Origin: Lycorma delicatula
Lineage: Eukaryota > Arthropoda > Insecta > Hemiptera > Fulgoridae
NCBI RefSeq assembly: GCF_047948215.1
Contig: NC_134455.1
Location: 345,054,997 to 345,118,996, forward strand
Length of the DNA: 64,000 nucleotides
Direction: 5' to 3'
Shown: positions 34,370 through 45,960 of the stretch, one piece after another
Numbering within the stretch: the stretch's first letter is position 1
Layout: every line of letters begins with the position of its first letter
Translations under genes and position numbers: made by a program
The notes under the pieces: generated by a model
The model's input: only the letters and a program-made list of their open reading frames with translations
Database searches by the model: none
Told to the model about the DNA's origin: nothing

Positions 34370-36110
34370 AAAAGGAACAGAATATCCGGGAGAATTATCA
34401 GAGTCTTTTTCCACTGAAACCGGCGTAAAAAATGGGGATGGATTTTATCCACAACCTTTAAACTGTGCTCTTGGAAAGGAAGTTAGAAATTGGAACAAAA
34501 ATAGTGGAATAAGACTGAAATCTGAAGATAACTATTTAGCTTTAGCTGTTGATATGGCATTATTAGCTAATAACTAGAAAGAAGCTGAACAACAAATTAA
34601 AAAATCAGTAAAACAACTGCTAAAATGGGACTAAAAATCGTGTTTAAGAAAATGAAAATTCTGATTAATGAGAAAACTTCCCGAATTTCTTTAGTATAAA
34701 TAATAAAAAATGGAGAAGCTGATAATTCTAAATATTTCGGAGAACGGATCGTTTGGAACTCTCTAGATAAAAAAGCATTAAAGGTAAAGCTAGTAAAATG
34801 GAATTAGCTTTCCGGCTAACGAAAAACAAATAACAAACAGTCCTCCTTATTGTGGAACTCAAAATTTTTACACTATAAAACTGTGGTAAAGCCGGAAACA
34901 TTCTAAACGGCAGACACCATAAGACTATGCAACAATGGTCTAATATAAAATCTAGAGAAAAAAGGAAGATATATTACAGTTTTACAAATTTTAAGTCCAA
35001 AATTTAAAAAAAAAAAAGGTAAAATTAACTCCAAATAACAAACTTTATACTGAAATTGAAAAACTATCGAACACGATAAAGAAAAGAAGAATTGAATTTT
35101 ACTTCCATTCATTTACAATGAATAACAGTACACTCAACAGATTTTTGATTTCTTCTGAAGTAAAGAAACTAACGGCAAATAATTAACATAAGTCATAAGA
35201 ATACCTAAGCACACTGCAGAAATTATAAGAGAATAATAAATTTTCAAGAGAATATTAAAAATGAAAATAAAAGGTTCCAAAAAACGCTAAAAAGCAAGAA
35301 TAAAGCTGAACTTTCTGAAGAAGGAAGAAAATAGAAATCAGAAAGACTGAAGATATACTGGGCAGATAACAGAATAAAAAAAGAAACAACCGCAAATAAA
35401 TAAATGATCTAACGCGTTCCAAGGTGAACTATTCAAAAAAATGAAGAAACATCAAAACATTAGGCGAAGTTAAAATACCTCAGAAATCATTACTCCGAAC
35501 GTATTCGAGAAACTACGTTGAAAATAAGTGCCCGTAGAATGGAAGTCGGATATTCGACGGTACCGATGTGCAATACAAAATTCGGATCTCGAGAAACGCA
35601 AAATTTTTGTATTATACGACAGTGATTTAACGTACAGAATCTTTGCGCACAACAAAAATATATATAAACAGAAGAAAAAAAAAGATTTAAAGAAGAATTT
35701 ACGGATTGAAACTGGAAGACGAGATTTACAGATCAAGACCAACAAACGAAATTCATCGAAGTTTTAAAAAACGAAATAGAGAAGACAAAGTTTTACTAAC
35801 ATCTCTTCAAAACTGACAATAACAGGACTAACTAAAAATAACCTTTTGAAAAGAGAACGAAAAAACAAAATGGTTTCTAAATAAAGCAGAAATATATCTC
35901 AAAAACCTTAAAAATTGATAAATAAAAGCCAAATTTTCAAACGAAATGAATTGAGGAAAACATTAATTGAAACGAAATTTCCAAAAAAATAAAATAAAAT
36001 AAAGTTTAAAGAGGCTAAGACTGAGAAGGCAAAACAGCAATTCGATCAATAGATGGAAGAATTTAGGAAGAAAAAAATCCAATTATTTAATGTGATGTGA
36101 TCAATACTGA
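34370..36110 (+). pseudogene. RTE-like non-LTR retrotransposon polymerase, heavily mutated 3' part
   Basis: The reverse transcriptase core is visible at 34,410-34,580: ETGVKNGDGFYPQPLNCALG, then VRNWNKNSGIRLKSEDN, YLALAVDMALLANN (the catalytic F/YADD is changed) and a stop. The order matches the GVRQGD-LSP..FN.ALE and ..FADDMALLA motifs of RTE-type elements. Further blocks (KYFGERIVWNSLDKKALK-like, KHYKTVVKPE-like, a KK/RR-I-FYFH segment near 35,080-35,110) follow in several frames with many stops. The tail is A-rich and lysine-rich. The first part of the polymerase and the endonuclease are absent. It is one of the oldest-looking relics in the window. Confidence 0.65.
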
Positions 36111-36374
36111 CCTAAACGAAAAAATTACATAATGAGATTAATAAGTAACATAAATAAGCCAGCAAAGAGTTGAAATTTATTTTCCTCGTGTTAAGACCAA
36201 TTAACCGTACAAACCGGTTATCACGCAAAACGACAAAAAAAATCTCTGAATGAAATCACCCAAATGTATAGATTTCTCTGAATGTAATAATGTATAGATT
36301 TATTAAATTAGTTCAATAATGCAGAGCCCAGGAACGGAAAAAAGGAAAACCTTTTTGCAACCATCCCGTTATGG

Positions 36375-36960
36375 TGGTACTGCCGGCCCGTCTAGCCCGA
36401 ACCTGGACCCTCAGGGCCCAGGTCGGCCCCGACGAACCCCTGAAGCAATCTCAGGGGACTTCCTGGGCCGCAGAGCTAGCCATTCACGTGTTACGAGGGA
36501 ACGGCGTCTTGAACATCCGCAGAGGTCGCTTCCATCACAGTATCCTCATGATTCTGAGAATAATAATGATAAATAACAATTTAAATATTCAGGCTTAATA
36601 GAAACCCGAAAAAGAAACTAAATTAAAGTAACTAAAGTACACACATCTTTGACGATTAAAAATTAATAACTTATTTCTTTGCCGTAGAGACAGAAATATA
36701 ATAATGAAATAAAAGGATTAATCTTTTTTCCCCTTAATGATATCTTTCTTTAATTTACAACGTCACTCTCCTTCAGGATAAAGAAATAAGGAATATTTTT
36801 AATATTTAACCTTCAAGGGAGCTAGGGCGTCGGTCTGTAGGTTTTCTTAAAACCTTCCGTGGTATAATACCATGGGGTATTCTGAAAATTTGAAAGCATT
36901 AAATCGGTTGGTTCTTCGAGATGAAATATATCTAAGAGCTTTCTCGGTTATGCCAATAAA
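36375..36960 (+). repeat. Family B repeat, copy b (GC-rich head)
   Basis: Matches 30,095-30,650 in order, including CCCGTCTAGCCCGAACCTGG with ACCCTCAG, GGGCCGCAGAGCTAGCCATT, TATCCTCATGATTCTGAGAA, AAAAAGAAACTAAATTA and AAATCGGTTGGTTCTTCG. The 85-codon plus-strand frame starting at 36,319 runs through the GC-rich head but is not conserved in copy a, so I do not treat it as a gene. It directly follows the RTE-like relic. Confidence 0.6.
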
Positions 36961-37479
36961 CACGGGTAAAAATTTGGTTGCGATTGATCGAGTAGGTTTA
37001 AACCCTCTTCTTCTTTATATAATAATATAGATAGAGTAAATAAAACCGAATCTAATCAGAAGAACATTTTAGCTAACTACGGTGGTAAAAAAATTCACCT
37101 ACTGTACTTCGAAAACATGCAGTGTAATTAAATAGCCGGTTTAAGTTAATTCTACCCAACATTTATAGGCGGCGATGGAATTGAATAACACCAAACACAA
37201 CCCAAAGCATCTTGTGATATATAAAATAAGGAAAATTAAATAATGTGAAATCATTTACCAATCTTTGAGTAAAATTTAGATATTCAGGACTCATAATATT
37301 CAAATGTTCATATTTCCCTGCTCCTTTTAACAGATTGAGACCAAAATTAAACGGCTTCAATCCCCAAAAAACGGAAACCCGTAGTCAATTGCTATATACA
37401 CTTCTAACATCAACTATGATGTTAGAACTAGCATCATACATATTCGTACATCCTGCCGAAATTTCTACATTACACATTT

Positions 37480-38090
37480 TTAAAAGTACATGAAATTTTA
37501 TTTCATTAATAACTTCTGATATTTTTTTTCTTTTTTTTTGTAATTATTATTGAATTTCCTATTTGTCGAAAAAATAATTTTACAATCACAGGTTAATAAT
37601 TACTAATAAATAAATATATTTAAATTAAAAAAAAAATGTTAAAAAAAGAAGATGAAGTCGAATTCTAACTGATGTGCCTTCCCTCTATGATTTCCAAATA
37701 TTTTATTAATTAAAATTTTAATTGGCTATGTCTCAGGAACCGATGAAAATAAGTACCACTTATGACATATCGTTGAAAAACGGATCATTGACGACTTATT
37801 ACTGAAGTTAAAAAAAGTCCAAAATCCAGATTTTTTTTTTATTTTGGGCTTTTTTTGGTTCAATCGATTGCAATCAAAAGGGAAGGTGGCAAATAGATGT
37901 TACGACAGTGCTAAATCCATAATTTCAACATCCTACGGCTGATCGTTTTTCAGTTATAAGATACATACGTATGTACAGATGTCACGCCAAAACTAGTCAA
38001 AATGGATATGTCCGTTGAAATCTGAAAAGCGAAATCTTTCGCGATCAGAATACATCCTTTACTTCGTACAACTAAGTAAAAAGGACGACA
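37480..38090 (-). repeat. Family D repeat, copy b
   Basis: Minus-strand copy: CCATTTTGACTAGTTTTGGC, the CATCTGTACATACGTATGTA block, TTTTGATTGCAATCGATTGA, CCAAAATCCAGA-type block and AATTAAAATTTTAATTGGCT (plus-strand form) are in the expected order. The 5' terminal palindrome (plus-strand TTTACTTCGTACAACTAAGT) is present at the right edge. Confidence 0.7.
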
Positions 38091-38094
38091 CAGT

Positions 38095-39800
38095 ACGAAA
38101 TCTTGTTCTTTTTTATTTCGAGTATGTATCGTTGAACAGATTAGATTATTTTAACAATTAAAGGTTTTTGATAACATTTATTTATTTTGTAGATTAATAA
38201 TAATTATAATGTACATAATTACTTTATTTTTTTATTTTGTTAATAAAACCGCTAAAAGCAAATCGGTAACTACTACGTGTTACCGTCAAAAATACTACGA
38301 TCACGTCGCAAACTGTAAAAATATGCAAAAGTAGTATTCTTATTCTTCGGCAACCGATCGTACTCGTGACCAAAAAATTATGCAGAAAAAATTGTCAGAC
38401 CTCAAAACAAATTCGAATAAAAAAAATGAAAATAAAAAACGCTTAAATTCTTTGATAAAAATAAAAATTACGTTGGGTGTCAACCGCTTAATTATTATGA
38501 AATATTTTATGAAAAATGGCTGTTGGCATCCGAGTAAATTTAAAGCATTCTTCTTCGTCTTTTCTTATTTCAGAGATAAATTACAAAAATGAGCTGTCCT
38601 GATATTATATCTACAATTCGGTATAACGTATTCCTCGTTATTTTATCCTTTTTTAACGACGCTACAATATAATGACAACAGAAATGTTTTCGCTAATGAA
38701 TTCTTAGAAATGTTTGTTTAATTTTTCGCCCGAATTTCACTGAACTTAAAAAGAATGACTTCGTTAACCGTTCGATCAAAATAGTTATGTGCGTCTACGG
38801 GATTATTACTACTCCTCAAATACGATAAAATACCGATTAAATTCACATTTCTTACACGAAATTATAGTTAATTTATTTAATGAAATGAAATTTTAATAAA
38901 AAATAAAAAATTTCCAAATTCAAACGAGTCTATTTTTCACGACTTGAAATTAGAATTAATAGCTCGAAAAAATGTTTTAACAGTAATAATAAAATTATAA
39001 GCGATCCAAAACTACAAATATATTATTTATCTCCGAATAAGTATCCATTAAAAAAAAATTAACATCAGCACGCGATCGTTCCGATTCGGTTATTAAAAAC
39101 AATTGTCATTAACACCATCACGAATCATAAAAAACCAGAGGCATGTTATTATTAATATTGGTATTCATAGCTAATTGCCATCTCTTTATAAAATGTAAAC
39201 GAGAATAAGATTCTGTAATGTGGCTCATTAAAAAAAAAACCGTAACGTATTTAACCGATTACGAACTGTAAGGCAAGTAGATACAAAAACAAATTCTTCA
39301 ATAACTGAATTGAAATTCTTAAATAATTTCATTCTCTTAGCATTACTTCTATAAAAACACACACACACTCACAGACGACTCAGGAGAAAAGAGAAATAAT
39401 TTAATTTCAGAGCTTGAAGTAAGGATATATATTATGTACTCGGCTCGTTTAAGAGCTATTCTGTTTTAAACAAACCGCGTTGCATACTGTCTCGAAAGTT
39501 ACGCATACAAATTATATGTTTTGCTGTTTGATTTACGATGTGATTTAAGTTTTATGTTATATTTATGATCCGATTTAACGTTTGATGTATTCATTTGGTG
39601 TCGACTGAGTTATTTACCAGTTAATTACACGGCAGCTATATTCTATACAATTGTATCTGTTGACGAAAACACGGTAAAGTATTATATAAATACTGACAAA
39701 TCGAATAACCAGGTACATTACAGCACTAACACGATCGCACACGCTGCAGTAAAATCTCACTACCACAAACAGGTAGGATAGGTCTACGCAGAACAGTACA
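38095..39800. other. A+T-rich DNA, no gene supported
   Basis: No recurring repeat or recognisable protein. A 70-codon frame near 38,380-38,590 is lysine/asparagine-rich and unsupported. Confidence 0.5.
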
Positions 39801-39807
39801 TTAACAC

Positions 39808-39870
39808 GCCCGAAAACGCTTTGTTATCAAATTTCGGCTAGCGAAAAATTTCGCTGGATTTTAGTTTTTT
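39808..39870 (+). repeat. Family E repeat, 5' fragment
   Basis: GAAAACGCTTTGTTATCAAA, then TTTCGGCTAGCGAAAAATTT and CGCTGGATTTTAG. Only the palindromic head remains; family G sequence follows. Confidence 0.65.
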
Positions 39871-39879
39871 CTCGAGTCA

Positions 39880-40040
39880 CAACTTGTCAGTTTAATGCCA
39901 ACTAAAAATGCGTATGCGCACGCTCATACACACACTTTTATATCGGTATGAATCCATTAGATGCCCCGATTTCCAGAAGTATGAACAGACCGGGACGAGG
40001 TAGAGCAACAGGTTGATTTGTGCATTTGAACTGTCTGCAG
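39880..40040 (+). repeat. Family G repeat, plus copy
   Basis: GCGTATGCGCACGCTCATAC, TTTTATATCGGTATGAATCC, GATTTCCAGAAGTATGAACA, GACCGGGACGA and GCATTTGAACTGTCTGCAG match, in order, the reverse complement of 41,825-42,075. Non-coding and of unknown class. Confidence 0.6.
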
Positions 40041-40057
40041 TTGTGGTCGCAAACCCA

Positions 40058-40285
40058 CAGGGTTGGTCTAATGGTGAACGCGTCTTCGCAAATCAGCTAA
40101 TTTCGAAGTCGAGAGTTTTAAGGTTCAAATCCAAGTAAAGGCAGTTACGTATATACGGATTTGAATACTAGATCGTGGATACCGGTGTTCTTTGCTGGTT
40201 GAGTTTCAATAAACCACACATCTCAGTAACGGTCAACCTGAGATTGTACAAGACTACACTTCATTTACATTCATACATACCTTAA
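40058..40285 (+). repeat. SINE1 copy (plus strand)
   Basis: Reads in the sense direction: head GGTTGGTCTAATGGTGAACG, CAAATCAGCTAATTTCGAAG, B-box-like GGTTCAAATCC, GATCGTGGATACCGGTGTTC, then CAATAAACCACACATCTCAG and ACTTCATTTACATTCATAC. The 3' tail is cut by, or merges with, the family D repeat that follows. Confidence 0.8.
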
Positions 40286-40289
40286 GAAG

Positions 40290-40810
40290 GTATATCCAAA
40301 TTTCAACGGAAATATCCATTTTGACCATCCCTGGATCAATTTCGATTAGTTTCGGCGTGACGTCTGTACGTACGTATCCCGCATAACTCAAAAACGATTA
40401 ACCGTAGTATGTTGAAATTTTTAATTCAGGAATGTTGTAACAACTAGTTGTGCACCTACCCTTTTGATTGCAATCGACTGAGCCAAAAGTATCCAAAAAA
40501 GCCCAAACTCCAAACAAATTTGAATTTTGGACTTTTTCTTAATTGCAGTAATAAACCCTCATTGAGATATTTCAACTATATATCATAAATGGTACTTATG
40601 ATATATCTCCTTTTTTTTTATTTTAAATATATTGATTTATTAATCTCTCATTGTAAAAAAAAATTACGATGAACAATAATTCAATAAAAAAATAACAGAA
40701 GTTTTTAATGAAATAACATTTTATGAACTTTTCATTTAAAAAAATAAAGCGTAAATATAATTTAATAGGCGTACAAGGAAGTCATGTGTTGTCCACAACA
40801 GATTTTTAAT
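40290..40810 (+). repeat. Family D repeat, copy c (5' end missing)
   Basis: ACGGAAATATCCATTTTGAC, CGGCGTGACGTCTGTACGTA, TTTTGATTGCAATCGACTGA and the 3' end GGCGTACAAGGAAGTCATGT with GTTGTCCACAACAGATTTT are present. The terminal palindrome is absent: the copy abuts SINE1. Confidence 0.72.
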
Positions 40811-41118
40811 TTTCTTTGCTACTTCGATACTTGAGGATACCGAGATTTCTTAGGATTAAATTTGATTGGAGAGCCTACCTGTAAATCGATTCGAGGGCTG
40901 TACAATTAAGGTGAAGTGCGTTTCGAGAAACGATGTGGTTACTTGAATAATTCCCTTGAAAAATACAAAATAGGGTACTAAATACATCTGAAATCGTTAT
41001 TTTTTAGCTGTACGTGCGAGTTAATAAATTATTAACTCATGAATTATTATTATTATTGTTTCGTTAAGCTTTTCACGCTTTACTTAATGTATCCAGCCTT
41101 GTGGTATATTGTATGAGT

Positions 41119-41121
41119 GTG

Positions 41122-41159
<38 letters not shown>

Positions 41160-41160
41160 T
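41119..41160. repeat. TA/CA compound microsatellite
   Basis: A TA run (to about 41,136) passes into a CA run (to 41,159), inside the foldback interior. Confidence 0.85.
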
Positions 41161-41235
41161 ATACAGTGATTCAGGAGGTAAATGAAATAATTTGGTAACC
41201 TATTCTGGAGATAGAAGTAACGAACAAGTTCATAC

Positions 41236-41600
41236 AAATATATGTCCAAAAACGCTTTGTTATCGAGTTCCGGCTAGCGAAAAATTTCCCCTAGATTTCA
41301 GTTTTACCGGTTAAATGAGATCGTACCGAAATCTTTAAACCGTTATATACGGGGTAAACTCTTACATTTTTTTACCTGAAAAACCCCAAATAAAACAGAT
41401 TCCGGAAATTTACGTCCCGTAATTTTTGATGATATCTAACGTAATAAAACAGAAATATTCGGTGACGAAAAACGTTTTTTAAGGTTTGAATTACAATGAC
41501 GTTGTTCATTAGTCGTGTAAATGATTATTAAATGCGTAAATTTTTTGTTAAAGCTTGTAGAGAATTTAATTCTGAAAATTAAAAATTATAAATTTATTTA
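41236..41600 (+). repeat. Family E repeat, inside the foldback
   Basis: AACGCTTTGTTATCGAGTTC, CGGCTAGCGAAAAATTTCCC, AAATGAGATCGTACCGAAAT, TTTTTACCTGAAAAACCCC and CTTGTAGAGAATTTAATTCT appear in the same order as at 6,371. One side of the internal palindrome has drifted. Confidence 0.65.
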
Positions 41601-41824
41601 TAAAATTTTATACACCTATTTAGTATTTTTCAAGGGAATTATTCAAGTAACCCGTCATTTCCCGAAACGCACTTCACCTTAATTGTACAGCCCCCGAATC
41701 GATCTATAGTCAAGCTATCTAATCATATTTAATCCGAAGAAATCTTGGTACCCTTAAGTATCGAAGTAGCAAAGAAGATTAAAAAAGGAGTAGCAAATGA
41801 AAAAGAACGATATACCTTCGAAAG

Positions 41825-42075
41825 GTATGCGATCACTCCTGCACACAGTTCAAATGTACAAATCCACCTGCATCTTACGGCTACATAAACGCTGCTCTCC
41901 ATCTCCAAGTAACGATCGTCCCGGCCCGTTCATCCTTCTGGAAATCTGGACATCTAAATGGAAACATACCGATATAAACGTTTGTGAGTGCGCATGCGCG
42001 CCTATGTACTTCACATTAAATTGACTTCAACAACATACAAAATCCCGCGCTACATTAGTAAAATTGTGACTCAAG
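41825..42075 (-). repeat. Family G repeat, minus copy
   Basis: Reverse-complement match to 39,880-40,040. It includes the plus-strand segments ATCGTCCCGGCCCGTTCATC, CTTCTGGAAATCTGGACATC and GTGCGCATGCGCGCC. The 75-codon frame starting at 41,797 lies across it and is not supported as a gene, since the other copy lacks it. Confidence 0.6.
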
Positions 42076-42079
42076 AAAA

Positions 42080-43020
42080 AGAATACCGAAAATAAAATAT
42101 GTTATTTTGTGCTGTAAAAGGAAGAAAATACTATTTTGAACTAATATTGAAGCAATATATTTAAAAAAATAACTTTAATAACAGGGCCGATAAAAGTGAA
42201 CCAAACATTTTTTGGTACTGTTATATAAATTAATCTTTAAAGAAATTTCTTGTATAACTTGTACAAAAATATGTTCAATAAAATAATTTTCATTGACGCC
42301 ATCTGAATTTTTATTTATTTTTACTCTTTCCCAGCTCCGCTTGTACGGCTGCTGCTACACCATAGCTATAAAGAGAAAGTACAGCGATCGGCCAAAATCT
42401 TCGATATGGGGGTTTTGCAGTCGATGATGTTTCAAGACCCGTTGATCCGAAAACAAACTCGAACTAGCAAAGAACGAAAAAAATTAAGTTATAAGAGCAA
42501 AGATGAAGTAGGAATTTCCAGAAGATGAACGTTCTTATACGTACGTGTCTTGACCGGTATTTTAATATCTCTGAAACTTGCTGAACAAACAATCATCGAA
42601 AACAGTTCAAAAAAATTCTATACATGGAACACTGATTACGACAAATTAAAAAAAAAAGTAGTAGTAGTTTTCGCCATTACAAATCTTTGAGTTTTTTTTT
42701 AAATTGAGATTTCCATATACCATAACGTTTTAATACTAAAAAATTATACAGACATTAAATCAAATATATCTGTATAATTATAATAATACAGAATCACGAA
42801 GTTCTCCCGGGATTCGCAAAACTCATTCTTCTCGTGAAAGTAATGGAAAAATTGCATATAAACATATGTCCTTATATACTTCATTTGAAAGGCTAGTGAA
42901 AGCGTGACAAGTAAAGTGTTGAAAATGACGGAATCATTTTTGAACATTTATTAAAACTGATACGTATAATGCACTACAGTCTAGTACACAGTTTCTGAAT
43001 AAAATTTGACTTTTTCTAAC
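42080..43020. other. Mostly A+T-rich DNA, no gene supported
   Basis: A GC-richer piece at about 42,335-42,480 (CAGCTCCGCTTGTACGGCTG onward) looks like the remains of a repeat, but I find no second copy. Confidence 0.4.
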
Positions 43021-43024
43021 TTTT

Positions 43025-43335
43025 CTTTGTTTTATTCAACTTATTTTGCACCATTATGTACAGAATTAAATTCTCTATAAGTTTTTGTACAACTTTTATG
43101 CGTTTATTACCCATTTAACAAAGTTATTGTACGTCAAACATAAAAGTAGGGGTTTTTACCCAAATTTATTGGTTTTCACCCAAGATTTATCAACACCTAC
43201 AGCAAATACGGTTCTGGAACCTATTTTATTCGACAATTCAGTTCAAAAACCATAAGAATTCATTAATCGTACGACCTCATTTCATTTTACCGGGGTAGGC
43301 GAAATCCGAGCAAAATCTTTCTACCCCGGTAGAAA
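43025..43335 (-). repeat. Family E repeat, minus copy
   Basis: On the plus strand it runs GAATTAAATTCTCTATAAGT, then a GTACGACCTCATTTCATTTT segment and ACCGGGGTAGGCGAAATCCG, the reverse of the order in copy 1. The palindromic head is degraded to AAATCTTTCTACCCCGG. Confidence 0.6.
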
Positions 43336-43339
43336 AATA

Positions 43340-45145
43340 TTTGCCGTCATTAAAGTACGATCAACTGTGGTTTCAAATTGAGCGATCGTTTAGAATTATC
43401 GTGTCTAGTAAAGTACTGCATTTTTTATTCTTTAAAATTTAAAAACCTAGGTTGAGCGTATGATTGGATGAATTGTCGATACGCTATCTCTTTGTATCAA
43501 GACATAAAAAAAAAATGGGAAAAATCCACTTATTAATTATATCGATATAATTAATATAAATGACACATGACGCAATCGTTAATTATTAATTCAGATAAAA
43601 TCTTATCAATTCTTATAAGTTCTTCAAAAAAATTATTTTTATTTATATTCCGGTTTTTTTTTTCATTTTTGTTTTACGTTAAAGGGGGGAAAGAAGTTTT
43701 AGTACAAAATTATAAAACTTGATTTAATATAAATTCCTTCGCAAGTAACTCAAACATGTCTACAGAAATAATAGACAATCAGATGTCTGTCGATACTATA
43801 AATGAATAATATTTTGTTAAATATTAATTTAATAATTACCGTTTATCTTCGTTAAATCCATTCTACAATTTTAAAATAATCAATTACAATCGTTAAAGAT
43901 TACGTTGATATAATATCCATTAACCGCGGAAATATTCACTAAAATATTAGGATTCAGGGTCATTCTTTCCCGTCTATATAATTAATACTGCAAATCTAGC
44001 TAGAAAATTTATTTCGGGCCAAATTTTGCAGGTTTTCACGTTTCATGAACCCTCTTATTGGAGGACAAATTTGAATGAAATCTGGCACGATAATTTCTGT
44101 ATCTCGGGCACTGATGTAACTTAATTTTTGTCAGTGAAGGTCCGCAAGATTAAAAAAATAAATAAATAACCACAAATAACTTACTTAATGTAACTGAATC
44201 ATTTAATTGGCACAAGAATGAATGTCTTACAAGTCCACAAACGACAAAAAAAATAGTTTTTTCTTTCATCGCTTTACAGAGATTTAAATTTTTAAATACA
44301 ATCAGAAAATGTTTTCGATACCAAAGAAGCATAATAAATTATAAGAAGAAACTTAATTACCTCTCGAGTAAAATTTTGAAAACTGATCGATAACCTCAAC
44401 GTATCATCCGATCTCCTTAACCATTTGTGAAAAAAATTAAATGCCATTAATCCCCCCTCCACCACCTATGTGCAGTAATTATGTAGATATTCAATCGAAC
44501 TTAGTTATCCGGTTTGGACACATCAAGAAAAAACTGGCTAACATACATTTATAGAAAAGTAAGTATATACATAGTTCTGGAATTTTTAAACGCCGAACTT
44601 ATGTATTTTTGGTTCCAAAGGGTCAAGAAACATAAAGATTTACGCCCAAAAAAAGACTTGCAAAATTAGACCCGATCAGCACGCTTTTCCTTATACAAAA
44701 TACTGTATAGCTCAACACAGCGTAAATATTTAGCGCAGAAAGTAAAACCAACGAACTGAAATAACTTTTTAAAAGAATATAATAAAGAAATAAAGCAAAA
44801 TATATCGCTACACTTTTCTTACAATTACGCAAGACATCTTTAATTTTTGTTTTGGCCCACCATGAGCTATTCCTTTGTTCCCCACTCCTGTATTTTATAG
44901 GTCAAAGCCTTTAACTGCAGTCTTTTTAGGACTTTTACTGTTTTGGCACTTACCGGGCTATGATGTCCCCCTCAGCCATCCTCGGAAGGCGTCTTGAGCC
45001 GGTAAAAAAATACCGACCCAATCGTATTTTCAACGTGATCGCAATTACGTGATTGCCATTAGGCAACACAGTGTTAGCTATAAAAATAACATGGCCAAAA
45101 AAATCCTGGTAACACTGGATAGAGCTTGCATATTAAAATTATTCA
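43340..45145. other. A+T-rich DNA, no gene supported
   Basis: It holds the palindrome at 43,531-43,556. A GC-richer piece at 44,850-45,010 (CCCCTCAGCCATCCTCGGAA in its middle) looks like an old retroelement end but has no recognisable motif. Confidence 0.45.
43531..43556. repeat. 26-bp perfect palindrome
   Basis: Perfect inverted repeat centred on ATCGAT, A+T-rich outside the centre. It could form a cruciform; no function is implied. Confidence 0.6.
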
Positions 45146-45151
45146 TTTAAC

Positions 45152-45385
45152 CCTCCGGATTAGCCTAGTGGTTAAACTCGTCATCGCAAAATCAGCTAAT
45201 TTTCGAAATATAAAGTTTAAGGTTCGAGTCCTCACAGAATCGGTCCTTTTAAAATGAATTTGAATCTAGACGACTGTGGATACCGGTAATCTTTTGCGGT
45301 CGGTTTTCAATTAACGTCTCAGGAGTGGTCATCCTGAGTCTGTTCAAGATTACACATTTATCGGTACATTTACAATTAAACCCCA
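45152..45385 (+). repeat. SINE1 copy, variant tail
   Basis: Head GGATTAGCCTAGTGGTTAAA with CTCGTCATCGCAAAATCAGC and the B-box-like GGTTCGAGTCC, then GACTGTGGATACCGGTAATC and a TCAATTAACGTCTCAGGAGT block. The tail CTGAGTCTGTTCAAGATTAC with ACATTTATCGGTACATTTAC matches the fragment at 895-1,115, defining a subfamily. Confidence 0.78.
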
Positions 45386-45768
45386 GACCGGGCACAGACG
45401 GCTATTCTGTATAGTACCGCTGACATCATATAGCTGTGCTGTTACTCTATAGCAGGTATACGTAAAAAATAAATTATCGATACATTTTTTCAAGACATTA
45501 GCGTTACGCTAACCAATCATTAACGTACTTTTTATATCTAGTACAAAATAGAAAAAAATAAAAAACCGACCAACTAGATATAGTAATAGTATAACATCTA
45601 CAAAATTGTGAAGTACGTTCAATTTTTAATATATTTATTTTTTTTAAATAATTTAGGGTCACATCAGTCTTCCGGTTACACTACCAACAAATATAATACA
45701 CATACACAGCGATTGAAGAAGAAATGTAACAAACGTATTCTAATAGTAAAAAATAAAGAAAATAATTC

Positions 45769-45960
45769 GCCGAAACTTGCTAGCGAAGTTTCGCTAGCAA
45801 GTTTCGGCTAGAGAGATTTAACTCACATTTTTACGCTTTCGACATAAATGTCCCAGTACTGTATTTTTCGAAAAAATCAGGGGTAAAGAATAAAATATTG
45901 GGGTAAAAATATATATATTCAGAACCCGAAAAACACATTTGTAGAGAATTTGATACCGTG
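45769..45960 (+). repeat. Family E relic with a 40-bp cruciform head
   Basis: The head is a perfect 19-bp inverted repeat (45,769-45,787 against 45,790-45,808) with a two-base spacer, made of the same CGGCTAGCGAAA/TTTCGCTAG words as other family E heads. The TTGTAGAGAATTTGAT block near 45,941 matches the 3' part of family E. Confidence 0.65.

Larger units (their letters stand above)
40803..41788. mobile_element. Foldback element with about 175-bp inverted arms
   Basis: The left arm (40,803-40,988) and right arm (41,615-41,788) are reverse complements over their whole length with roughly 85% identity by eye. Shared blocks include TTCTTTGCTACTTCGATACT, GCTGTACAATTAAGGTGAAG, TGCGTTTCG and TTACTTGAATAATTCCCTTG. 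The interior holds a TA/CA microsatellite and a family E copy, and no transposase. Long arms with a non-coding interior fit a foldback or long-TIR MITE. Target duplication was not resolved. Confidence 0.8.

Noticed and set aside
36319..36576. 85-codon GC-rich plus-strand frame
   Set aside because: Overlaps family B; the other copy does not preserve the frame.
41797..42024. 75-codon plus-strand frame
   Set aside because: Lies over the inverted family G repeat and is not open in the other copy.
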